Source: Hydrogenophaga sp.
GTDB lineage: Bacteria > Pseudomonadota > Gammaproteobacteria > Burkholderiales > Burkholderiaceae_C
Assembly (NCBI GenBank): GCA_030684755.1
Contig: JAUXXN010000054.1
Span: forward strand, 1-9,208
Length of the DNA: 9,208 nucleotides
Reading direction: 5' to 3'
Every line of letters begins with the position of its first letter. Within the stretch, counting starts at the first letter, position 1. Below are positions 1 through 5,538 of this stretch, in pieces. The notes below the pieces were generated by a model. It ran no database searches. It saw only the letters and a program-made list of their open reading frames with translations, and was not told the origin of the DNA. A program made the translations under genes and the position numbers.

Positions 1-104
1 GGCTTGAGGGCGGCAGGCGCATCCCATCCATGCGCACCGTGCAACGCTATGCCCAGGCGGTGGGCGGGCGTGCTGTGGTGCGGATTGAAATAGCGCCCGC
101 CTGA
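1..104 (+). CDS. XRE-like helix-turn-helix regulator, 3' end only
   Basis: Only the last 33 codons are in the window; the gene is open at the left edge and is read from base 3, with a TGA stop at 102-104. The visible peptide contains RRIPSMRTVQRYAQAVGG followed by an R/V-rich strand-like end. This matches the last helices of XRE/Cro-type HTH domains, where an 'S..TL.RYA.A.G' pattern is typical, and resembles the end of HigA-like antitoxins or small regulators. It is seen as sequence pattern only: the DNA-recognition helix lies upstream of the window. It could be the antitoxin half of a toxin-antitoxin pair or a lone regulator of the neighbouring island. The gene after it starts 110 bp downstream, so a shared operon is possible but not shown. 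Confidence 0.6.
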   Translation, partial: LEGGRRIPSMRTVQRYAQAVGGRAVVRIEIAPA

Positions 105-146
105 ACCGTTTTTGCCCCAGCTAGGCCGGGCCGCAATCCGACCGAA

Positions 147-170
147 AAGCCAGACCCTCCCGGCTGGCTT
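147..170. repeat. 7-bp inverted repeat upstream of the 390-residue gene
   Basis: AAGCCAG (147-153) and CTGGCTT (164-170) form a perfect 7-bp stem around a 10-base loop, between the end of the HTH gene and the start of the next gene. There is no T-run after it on the + strand. On the minus strand the stem is followed by only a short T stretch, so it is not a convincing terminator in either direction. It could be an operator half-site pair or a hairpin in the leader of the next gene. Confidence 0.35.
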
Positions 171-214
171 GCTGGGGCTTCCTGAACCGGGCAAGCATTC
201 GGGAGGATGCCTTG

Positions 215-1387
215 ATGACCGAGAGAAAATTCAGCAAAGAAGTCGGTGAATGGATTGCCCTTCAGTTCATCCAAGACTGGGCGACTTCAGAAACCGACGG
301 CATTCGGGTCAAGAAGAGCATGGAAGCCAACGACTGCACCCAGGTTCTCAGTTGGACACCGGCTTGTGAAATGGATGGCTGGCCGAACTCACCGGATGCA
401 CTCACCTACCCATCTTTGCCGTATCCATTCACCGCCAAGGAACTGGCTGCTTTTCTGCTGGCAGGAACTGGCTCGATGGTTGCCGAATACTATGGCGACT
501 TTTCAGACGGGCCGGATGAGGACAGGTTGCAGGCGTTAGGTATCAAGGCAGGACACGCCAAAGAAGCTCTCAGACAGGCTTACACGGAGATTCGGCGGGC
601 CATTGCTGAAGTCGGCGAAGTTGACCAAGAGCTGCAACAAAAAGCCCACACCTTGCGGCACCAGTTCCATGATGCGAACCTTGAGGCGAACAACAAGGAA
701 AATATTTGGGAGTCTGGAATTTCAGATGATCAATACCGAGTTCGACGAGAGAGGGCCAGACAGTCCGTGAAACAGCTGGAAGAGGAAACAGATTCAGTTG
801 GCCGAAGTGCCGATGCGGATTTGAAACGCTGGAATGCGGCAATGGTCAAGGCGCTTTTGTACCCAGCCCCTGTCGTCACGGATGCAGCCCTGCCCGATGA
901 TGTGCCGGGAATTGCCCAACCAGCACCAGCAGCGCCATTTGAAGCCGTGGCGGACAGCACCATCGTTGAAGACCTTCAACCAGAACCACCGCCAGACATT
1001 GCACCGCAGCATCTTGTGCCTGAAGGCTTTGCGCCTACAAAAGTGTCACCGCAGGCCCAGCAAAGCAGCCAAGCCGCACCAGCGCCAGAGCTGACACCAG
1101 CGCCGCATCTATCAGGCGCGCTGCCTGAAGCCGTTACCACCAACACAGATGCTCAGTCACCAAGACCCGTGCAGAGGCAACATGCCCAAGAGCAAAAAAT
1201 CATCCACTTGATTTGTGAAGCTGGTTTCGACCCAAAAAACCTACCAAAAAACAAACCTGGAAAGCCTGGAGTCAAAGCCACTGTTCGTAAGGCAGCAGCG
1301 CGTGACAAGATTTTTACCGGAACGACTGTGTTTGATAAAACGTGGGAGCGATTGCGGAATGAAAAGCAAATAGCCGACTCGCCCTGA
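215..1387 (+). CDS. Hypothetical protein, 390 aa, Pro/Ala-rich linker and basic C-terminus
   Basis: I do not recognise a characterised family. The ATG at 215 is preferred over the TTG at 212 because GGGAGG (201-206) sits 8 bases before it. Residues about 1-110 look globular. Residues about 111-215 are rich in charged residues and probably helical or coiled coil (KEALRQAYTEIRRAIAEV and a K/E/R-rich stretch near 175-195). Residues about 217-318 are a flexible linker rich in Pro, Ala and Gln. Residues about 319-390 form a compact basic end containing KNKPGKPGVK and DKTWERLRN. Such a basic tail after a long linker could bind nucleic acid, but that is a guess. The 3' part of the gene is more A-rich than the genes that follow, consistent with separate acquisition. 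It ends 108 bp before the next start, so it is probably its own unit. Confidence 0.75.
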   Translation: MTERKFSKEVGEWIALQFIQDWATSETDGIRVKKSMEANDCTQVLSWTPACEMDGWPNSPDALTYPSLPYPFTAKELAAFLLAGTGSMVAEYYGDFSDGPDEDRLQALGIKAGHAKEALRQAYTEIRRAIAEVGEVDQELQQKAHTLRHQFHDANLEANNKENIWESGISDDQYRVRRERARQSVKQLEEETDSVGRSADADLKRWNAAMVKALLYPAPVVTDAALPDDVPGIAQPAPAAPFEAVADSTIVEDLQPEPPPDIAPQHLVPEGFAPTKVSPQAQQSSQAAPAPELTPAPHLSGALPEAVTTNTDAQSPRPVQRQHAQEQKIIHLICEAGFDPKNLPKNKPGKPGVKATVRKAAARDKIFTGTTVFDKTWERLRNEKQIADSP

Positions 1388-1398
1388 ACATCGCCAGT

Positions 1399-1453
1399 GG
1401 GGTATACCCCAAACTGGGGGACACAGGGACACTTGCGGGGGAGGATAGCCCCC
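1399..1453 (+). promoter_or_regulatory. G/C-run leader with competing hairpins before the five-gene block
   Basis: This non-coding stretch holds a perfect 12-bp palindrome GGGGTATACCCC (1399-1410). The CCCC of that palindrome can instead pair with GGGGG at 1416-1420 across AAACT. A second stem, GGGGG (1437-1441) with CCCCC (1449-1453), has a 7-base loop. An 8-base unit GGGACACA is repeated nearly in tandem at 1418-1432. No T-run follows, so no classical terminator is visible. The two mutually exclusive pairings and the palindrome suggest an operator or an RNA leader controlling the operon that begins at 1496. No convincing -35/-10 pair was seen. Confidence 0.4.
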
Positions 1454-1495
1454 AGAAAAACATCGCTGCACATCAACTTTTTGAGGTGCAAACCG

Positions 1496-1753
1496 ATGAA
1501 AAACAACGCCACTATTCACAGCGCAGCCACCCGCCGCGCTACAACTGAGCCCCAACAGTTCCCACCGCTGGAACTGGTGACCCGGCCGACAGTGGACACC
1601 GCCGCCGCTGCCTACTACCTGAACCGCCGCCCGCAAACTTTGAGGGCATGGGCTTGCTTAGAAACTTTCCCCGATGGTTTGAAGCCGTTGCGCGTCAATT
1701 CCCGCATTGCTTGGCCAGTGGCAGGTATCCGCAAAGTGCTGGGGGTGCAATGA
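1496..1753 (+). CDS. Small helix-turn-helix DNA-binding protein (AlpA/excisionase-like), 85 aa
   Basis: The start at ATG 1496 is chosen because GAGG (1483-1486) lies 9 bases before it; an upstream in-frame ATG at 1397 would run through the hairpin leader and has no such site. Residues about 31-57 (PTVDTAAAAYYLNRRPQTLR then AWACLETFP) fit a winged-helix excisionase/AlpA-like fold. There, a 'T..AA.YL..R..TLR.W' helix-turn-helix is followed by a short wing and, here, a final helix (residues 74-82). Such proteins act as excision factors or as activators or repressors of integrative elements. It is the first gene of a block in which every junction overlaps; its TGA overlaps the next ATG. It may set expression of the replication genes behind it. 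Assignment is by pattern only, and it could equally be a generic HTH regulator. Confidence 0.65.
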   Translation: MKNNATIHSAATRRATTEPQQFPPLELVTRPTVDTAAAAYYLNRRPQTLRAWACLETFPDGLKPLRVNSRIAWPVAGIRKVLGVQ

Positions 1754-2214
1754 GCTACGACCGCAACCTTCTCCCCGACCCAACGACCTACTTCGAGGAT
1801 CGCGGCCACAAGCTGAGCGGGCCAGCGCGTGCGAAGTGGAAAACCACAAACTGCACCTTTCATGGCGGCAGTGATTCGATGCGCGTCAACACCGCCACGG
1901 GCGCATGGGTGTGCATGAGCTGCGATGCCAAAGGCGGCGATGTGCTGGCTTTTGAAATGCAGCACGCGGGCCTGGATTTTGTGGCTGCCGCGAAAGCCGT
2001 CGGCGCATGGATTGACGACGGAAAACCGCCGCCGAGCACCAAACCTCCTGCCCTGCAACCACGCGCTGCGCTCTCTGTGCTGGCGTTTGAGTCCCTTTTT
2101 ACCGCCGTGTGCGCGGGCAACTTGGCGCAAGGCATCCAGTTGACCGAAGACGAGCGCATGCGCCTGATGTTGGCCGCAGGGCGCATTCAGGCCATCACGG
2201 GGAGCTACGCATGA
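1750..2214 (+). CDS. CHC2-type (primase-like) zinc-finger protein, 154 aa
   Basis: The start at ATG 1750 overlaps the previous stop (ATGA). The zinc ligands are visible as C35-x2-H38 and C55-x2-C58, with the F/H and W-V-C-M-S-C spacing of the CHC2 ribbon found at the N-terminus of DnaG and phage or plasmid primases. GGDVLAF (62-68) and a following helix ('..G.DF..AAKA.GAW') also fit that family. The TOPRIM catalytic domain of a full primase is absent, so this is a stand-alone zinc module. It may pair with the DUF3987 ATPase encoded immediately downstream, as in replication modules of integrative elements. Residues about 90-110 are a Pro-rich linker and the rest is probably helical. In known families the role is binding of single-stranded template DNA; here that is inferred. 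Confidence 0.8.
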   Translation: MSYDRNLLPDPTTYFEDRGHKLSGPARAKWKTTNCTFHGGSDSMRVNTATGAWVCMSCDAKGGDVLAFEMQHAGLDFVAAAKAVGAWIDDGKPPPSTKPPALQPRAALSVLAFESLFTAVCAGNLAQGIQLTEDERMRLMLAAGRIQAITGSYA

Positions 2215-3992
2215 ACATCGACTCACCAGATTACCGACACCATCTGGCTGCACTGGACCGCGAGATTGTCGCAACCAGCGCGCTATCCAAAACCCCACAC
2301 ACTTCCGCTTTTGACAAGCAGGTAGATGCCGCGCAAGACAGTCAAATTGCCGCCATGTTCTGCGACCAGTACAAGATAGCTGGTGAAGAAGCCGAAGCAG
2401 ACCCGCACCGCAACGCACCACGCGCCCATGAGGGTTGCCTCTACGGGTTGGTGGGTGATGTTGCGCGAACCGCCTGCACGGCCAACAAGGAAGTCAATCC
2501 CTTTGCGGCGGCACTGGCGTTTATGACCGTGCTGGCTGCTGGGTTGGGACGCGGCTGCTATCTGTCCGTCGGTGACGATTGGCACCATCCGCGCCTTTTT
2601 GCTCTGCACATTGGCCGCTCTGGCCGTGGGCGCAAAGGCACATCCACCAAACTGGCAACCCGGATTGTTCGCGTCTTGGAAGAGCGCCATCCCAGTGTGG
2701 CGTTCCAGATCCACAACGGCGGGCTATCGAGCCGCGAGGGTCTGGTGATGAAAATCCACGACGGTTACAAAGACGGCAAGACCGATGTGGAGCCCGTACA
2801 CGACAAACGGCTGTGGATTCTGGAGAGTGAGTTCGCCAATACCTTGCACCAGACCGCCCGCGAGGGCAACACCTTGTCGGCTGCGCTCCGCGACGCATGG
2901 GACGGCACTTGCATCAAGCCTGCTGTTAAAACCGCGCCCGTTTATGCCAGCCATCCACACATCAACCTGCTGGGCCACATCACGCCAACGGAGATGCTGG
3001 GGATGATGAAGGCACGCGAGATCGGCAACGGATTTGCCAACCGCTTCATGATGATCTGGGCCGAACAAGGCGCACTTGACCCTTTCCCCAGTTACACCTC
3101 CAAGGAAGTCATCGAGAGCTTGGCCGACCGTTTGGCCGATGTGCTGCGCTTCGCAAAAGCAGATCGCTTTGTTGAGCGCGATCACACGCGGCTGCAACTC
3201 GACCCAGAAGCCAAAACGCGGTATGCCACGCTCTACCGTGGGGAATTTCAAGACCGAAAAGGCGGCGAGAACGTCACCGGTTTGTTGGTTCGACGTGCGC
3301 CATATCTGCTGCGACTGGCGATGTTGTTTGCACTGACCGACAAGACCACCACCATTGGACTGCCCCATTTGGAGGCGGCACTGCACTGGGTGCGCTACTG
3401 GTCGGAGTCCGTCCGGTTCATCTTCGCATCCGCAGCGCAAGAAGCCGCCTATGAGAAAACGCAAGATACGGCACAGCGCATCGTGGCGTTTTTGGGTCAG
3501 GTGGGCAGCACCACACGCACAGCACTAACGCGCGAATGCTTCAAAGGGCGCGTGAACAAGGTGGTGTTGGATGCGGCGATCGACGAGCTGCTGAAGGCAA
3601 ACCCGCCCGCTATCGAGGTAGAGGTGCAAGCCCGCAAAGAGGGGCCTGGCAGTGGCACCAAGATTTACCGCCTACCCACCGCGAATGCTGCGAACGCTGC
3701 GAAATCTGGCGCAGGTGTTGGCTTTTCGCCAGAAGTGGGTACACCGCGCACACTGCGCAATGTGCGAAACGTGGCACCACCACCAGCAACGATAGCACCT
3801 GACCCCACCGCAACCAGCGCCCCAGACTTCGCAGATTCAGCAGGTTTCGCAGCAGCGAAAAACACCGAAAAAAGTGAAGAGCGAAGCCAGAGTTCGCTGA
3901 GTTCGCAGGGTTCGCCACCTTCCCAGCGTTCTCACGGGGTTTCTGAACCCGCCGAAGCCACGGCAACGACCGAAGACGCTGAGGTGTTTTGA
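2211..3992 (+). CDS. DUF3987 P-loop ATPase, replication-module protein, 593 aa
   Basis: ATG 2211 overlaps the previous TGA (ATGA) and has GGAG at 2201-2204. Residues 134-146 (IGRSGRGRKGTST) match the atypical P-loop of DUF3987 proteins. RLWILESEF (200-208) fits a Walker B strand. LLGHITPTEML (253-263) and NGFANRF (273-279) match later conserved blocks of the family, the latter with a candidate arginine finger. Proteins of this family sit in prophages, satellites and integrative elements beside primase-type zinc fingers and are thought to be helicase-like replication ATPases. Residues about 425-485 look like a small winged helix ('ALTRECFKGRVNK...'). Residues about 485-593 are a disordered Ala/Ser/Thr/Pro-rich tail whose DNA carries the GCGAA/TTCGC cluster. 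The next gene overlaps the stop by one base. Confidence 0.85.
   Translation: MNIDSPDYRHHLAALDREIVATSALSKTPHTSAFDKQVDAAQDSQIAAMFCDQYKIAGEEAEADPHRNAPRAHEGCLYGLVGDVARTACTANKEVNPFAAALAFMTVLAAGLGRGCYLSVGDDWHHPRLFALHIGRSGRGRKGTSTKLATRIVRVLEERHPSVAFQIHNGGLSSREGLVMKIHDGYKDGKTDVEPVHDKRLWILESEFANTLHQTAREGNTLSAALRDAWDGTCIKPAVKTAPVYASHPHINLLGHITPTEMLGMMKAREIGNGFANRFMMIWAEQGALDPFPSYTSKEVIESLADRLADVLRFAKADRFVERDHTRLQLDPEAKTRYATLYRGEFQDRKGGENVTGLLVRRAPYLLRLAMLFALTDKTTTIGLPHLEAALHWVRYWSESVRFIFASAAQEAAYEKTQDTAQRIVAFLGQVGSTTRTALTRECFKGRVNKVVLDAAIDELLKANPPAIEVEVQARKEGPGSGTKIYRLPTANAANAAKSGAGVGFSPEVGTPRTLRNVRNVAPPPATIAPDPTATSAPDFADSAGFAAAKNTEKSEERSQSSLSSQGSPPSQRSHGVSEPAEATATTEDAEVF
3681..3915. repeat. Cluster of GCGAA/TTCGC pentamers in the 3' end of the DUF3987 gene
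   Basis: GCGAA occurs at 3681, 3690, 3699, 3764, 3855 and 3881. Its reverse complement TTCGC occurs at 3725, 3828, 3846, 3893, 3902 and 3911. That is twelve copies in 235 bp, against roughly 0.5 expected by chance (my estimate). Three GCGAA copies are exactly 9 bp apart at the left end, and three TTCGC copies are exactly 9 bp apart at the right end, so the cluster as a whole is inverted. The pentamer is read in different codon phases (Ala-Asn/Lys, Phe-Ala, -Ser-, -Arg-). The repetition is therefore at DNA level and not a protein repeat. It could be an iteron-like origin or a binding-site array. Confidence 0.6.
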
Positions 3993-4387
3993 TGCTAAGC
4001 GCCATGCCAACCGCCCACGCACTGGCCGTGCTGCAATCTGCCGGTCTGGTGCTGAGCCTGACGGCTGAACAAGGTCTGAAGGTTGTGCCTGCATCCAACA
4101 TCACGCCGCCGCTGCGCGAGTTGATCAAGGCACACCGTGATGACTTGGTGCGCTGTCTGGAACAAGAAGCCAGCAACGACCCGCACAGCCCAATCTGCAA
4201 AGACCCACCCGACTGGACCGCCTTGGACCGGATGTACCAAGCGCACCACTTCAACTGCCCCACCTGTATTGCCGCAGGCAAGGGCTACGGGCTGCGCTGT
4301 GGCACGGGGGCTGCGCTGTGGGCGGACTACAGCGCGGCACAACCCGCTGCACCGACAACCCCAAAAAGCAAAGGAACAGACGCATGA
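3992..4387 (+). CDS. TubC-docking-like small protein with Cys cluster, 131 aa
   Basis: The ATG at 3992 shares a base with the previous stop (TGATG) and has GAGG at 3981-3984, 7 bases before it. Residues about 9-57 (ALAVLQSAGLVLSLTAEQGL, then ITPPLRELIKAHRDDLVRCL) resemble the TubC N-terminal docking fold: a helix, a short sheet with 'L....G..V.P...', then 'P.LR.LI.AHR..L...L'. In polyketide and peptide synthases this domain docks enzyme subunits, but related stand-alone proteins are common in phages and integrative elements, where their job is not known. Residues 89-103 hold C89-x2-C92 and C103, with C69 upstream, possibly a small zinc site. Its place inside the replication block suggests an accessory partner of the ATPase or zinc-finger protein. 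The fold call is moderate and the function is unknown. Confidence 0.65.
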   Translation: MLSAMPTAHALAVLQSAGLVLSLTAEQGLKVVPASNITPPLRELIKAHRDDLVRCLEQEASNDPHSPICKDPPDWTALDRMYQAHHFNCPTCIAAGKGYGLRCGTGAALWADYSAAQPAAPTTPKSKGTDA

Positions 4388-5190
4388 GCACCGCCACCCC
4401 AAAAACCCTGGCAGAAATGCAAAATGCTGCTGGCGAGAAAACACCCGCGCTGGTTCGGTTCAACGCCCTCAAGCACGGCATTCTGAGCCGCTACACCGTG
4501 CTCAGCCACGAAAACCATGCCGACTACGAGAGCCTGGTCAACGCCCTGATGGACGAACACTTGCCCGCCGGTGCCACCGAGCAGCACCTGATTGAAGAAC
4601 TGGCCAGCGTGATCTGGCGCAAGCGCCGGGTGTTGCAGTCCGAGGGGGCCACCATCAACAAGGGGCTGAAAGAGTCCGCACGCAACGGCAAAACCATCAT
4701 CCCCACGGCGGCACCGTTTGAAATGGGCTTGTCGGGTGAACGCACCGACTTGCGCGATGTGATGAGCCTGAGCGATGACGAAGCAGCCACCGACCAGCGC
4801 AATGCCAGCGACGATGTGCAAGCCTGCTACCGGGCCGCCAACCTGCTGCGCACAGGCGGGGCCACGGCCTATGCCAAAGCGGTACGGGCACTGCACCCCG
4901 ATTCCCGCGATATGTGGGAAGACAGCTTGGCCGACGGGGAAAGCAGCCCCAACGCCGAAGGGCTGGCCACCTTCATCCAGCAGCACCTGGTGCCTGTAGC
5001 CCACCAAATGGAAAAAGAGGCCCGCCACCACCAAGCCATCGTCAACCAGACACTGGGCGAAGGGCTGCAAGCCTACCGGCTGGAAAAGCTATCGCGCTAC
5101 GAAACCCACCTCGACCGCAAGTTTGAGCGCACGCTGGGTATGCTGGTGAAGCTGAAGGAGCTGCGCACCGGGCGAACGGTCAGCGGATAG
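4384..5190 (+). CDS. Hypothetical protein, 268 aa, last gene of the replication-type block
   Basis: The ATG at 4384 overlaps the previous TGA (ATGA) and is served by AAGGA at 4371-4375. The N-terminus has RFNALKHGILSR (25-36). This 'NALKHGL' motif recurs in poorly characterised bacterial proteins near mobile elements. It is followed by 'HE..ADYE.LV.AL...H.PAG.TE..L.EELA...WR.RR' (about 42-82), a helical, highly charged module. The middle (about 100-160) is probably less ordered, and the C-terminal 60 residues are basic and helical (YRLEKLSRYETHLDRKFERT). No catalytic motif, signal peptide or membrane segment is visible. I do not assign a function. Its end at 5190 closes the overlapping gene block, and the IS110 element begins about 75 bp later. 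Confidence 0.75.
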   Translation: MSTATPKTLAEMQNAAGEKTPALVRFNALKHGILSRYTVLSHENHADYESLVNALMDEHLPAGATEQHLIEELASVIWRKRRVLQSEGATINKGLKESARNGKTIIPTAAPFEMGLSGERTDLRDVMSLSDDEAATDQRNASDDVQACYRAANLLRTGGATAYAKAVRALHPDSRDMWEDSLADGESSPNAEGLATFIQQHLVPVAHQMEKEARHHQAIVNQTLGEGLQAYRLEKLSRYETHLDRKFERTLGMLVKLKELRTGRTVSG

Positions 5191-5195
5191 CCTGG

Positions 5196-5218
5196 TTGCG
5201 AGTCGTTCCGTTTCGCAA
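5196..5218. repeat. 6-bp inverted repeat just after the gene block
   Basis: TTGCGA (5196-5201) and TCGCAA (5213-5218) are perfect inverted repeats around an 11-base loop, 5 bases after the TAG at 5188-5190. There is no T-run, so a Rho-independent terminator is not supported. The core again contains TTCGC-like bases (TTTCGC at 5211-5216), reminiscent of the pentamer cluster in the DUF3987 gene. Confidence 0.3.
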
Positions 5219-5257
5219 AATAGGCCCGAAGCCCGCACGCCCTTCACCGTCATGGCA

Positions 5258-5266
5258 GGGTTAGCG
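5258..5266 (+). repeat. 9-mer GGGTTAGCG shared with the bridge-RNA candidate (left IS flank)
   Basis: GGGTTAGCG occurs here and again at 5391-5399. In IS110 elements the target-binding loop of the bridge RNA carries the left target sequence in the same orientation, so this pair is what a left target site and its guide would look like. If so, the insertion junction is at or just after 5266. A chance 9-mer match between two stretches of this size is possible at roughly the ten-percent level, so it is suggestive only. Confidence 0.45.
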
Positions 5267-5470
5267 AAGTAATCGGCCCGCCCGCGCCGCAAATCGTTCC
5301 GAAGAAACACGTGGCGTAGGCGCGCGGAATGTGGGAAAGTAGAACACAGCACCGGCAAAGACCGAAGTAGCAATGGTGCATATTGCCCGCGGGTTAGCGT
5401 GGTCATGGGCTGCGTCATCGACATTGGTGAGCCTGCGTTGGGCGTTTGACGCCTTGCACAGGCATCCCGT

Positions 5471-5478
5471 TTGAGAGA
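5471..5478 (+). repeat. 8-mer TTGAGAGA shared with the IS right end (6919-6926)
   Basis: TTGAGAGA lies 3 bases inside the proposed donor-loop stem and recurs at 6919-6926, after the transposase gene. In IS621 the left donor guide is an 8-base copy of the right terminus at the equivalent place, about 75 bases after the left target guide; here the distance is 80. This supports a right end near 6926. Confidence 0.5.
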
Positions 5479-5528
5479 GTGATCAAGACGACGTACCCGA
5501 GCCGGTGCCACGTTCCACTTCTCATGAT

Positions 5529-5538
5529 GGAGGATGCC
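5529..5538 (+). promoter_or_regulatory. Transposase ribosome-binding site inside the bridge-RNA stem
   Basis: GGAGG (5529-5533) lies 5 bases before the ATG at 5539. Its last two bases belong to GGATGCC (5532-5538), the 3' strand of the 7-bp stem with 5461-5467. Folding of the RNA would therefore hide part of the Shine-Dalgarno site and abut the start codon, so the same transcript could not easily be both folded guide and efficient message. In-frame ATGs at 5524 and 5527 lack a good site. Confidence 0.5.

Larger units (their letters stand above)
5360..5538 (+). ncRNA. Candidate IS110 bridge RNA in the left non-coding end
   Basis: IS110-group elements encode a two-loop bridge RNA that pairs one loop with the target and the other with the donor ends. 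Here a 5' hairpin GCAAT/ATTGC (5370-5386) comes first. Next is a stem GCCCGC (5385-5390) with 5435-5443 (bulged), which opens exactly onto GGGTTAGCG (5391-5399). It encloses an inner hairpin at 5402-5422 (GTC ATG with CAT c GAC). A second module is closed by a perfect 7-bp stem, GGCATCC (5461-5467) with GGATGCC (5532-5538). Inside it are TTGAGAGA (5471-5478, matching the element's right end), an inner hairpin at 5491-5513, and ACTTC (5517-5521, complementary to GAAGT at 5266-5270). The order and spacing resemble the IS621 bridge RNA. The first two stems compete by two bases, the 5' end is a guess, and no right-target guide was found. Confidence 0.55.

Noticed and set aside
147..170. Rho-independent terminator after the partial HTH gene.
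   Set aside because: The stem is good but there is no T-run after it on the + strand and only a short one on the minus strand.
5191..5345. A decayed protein gene in the gap before the IS110 transposase.
   Set aside because: All three + frames are broken by stops within a few tens of codons and no peptide was recognisable.
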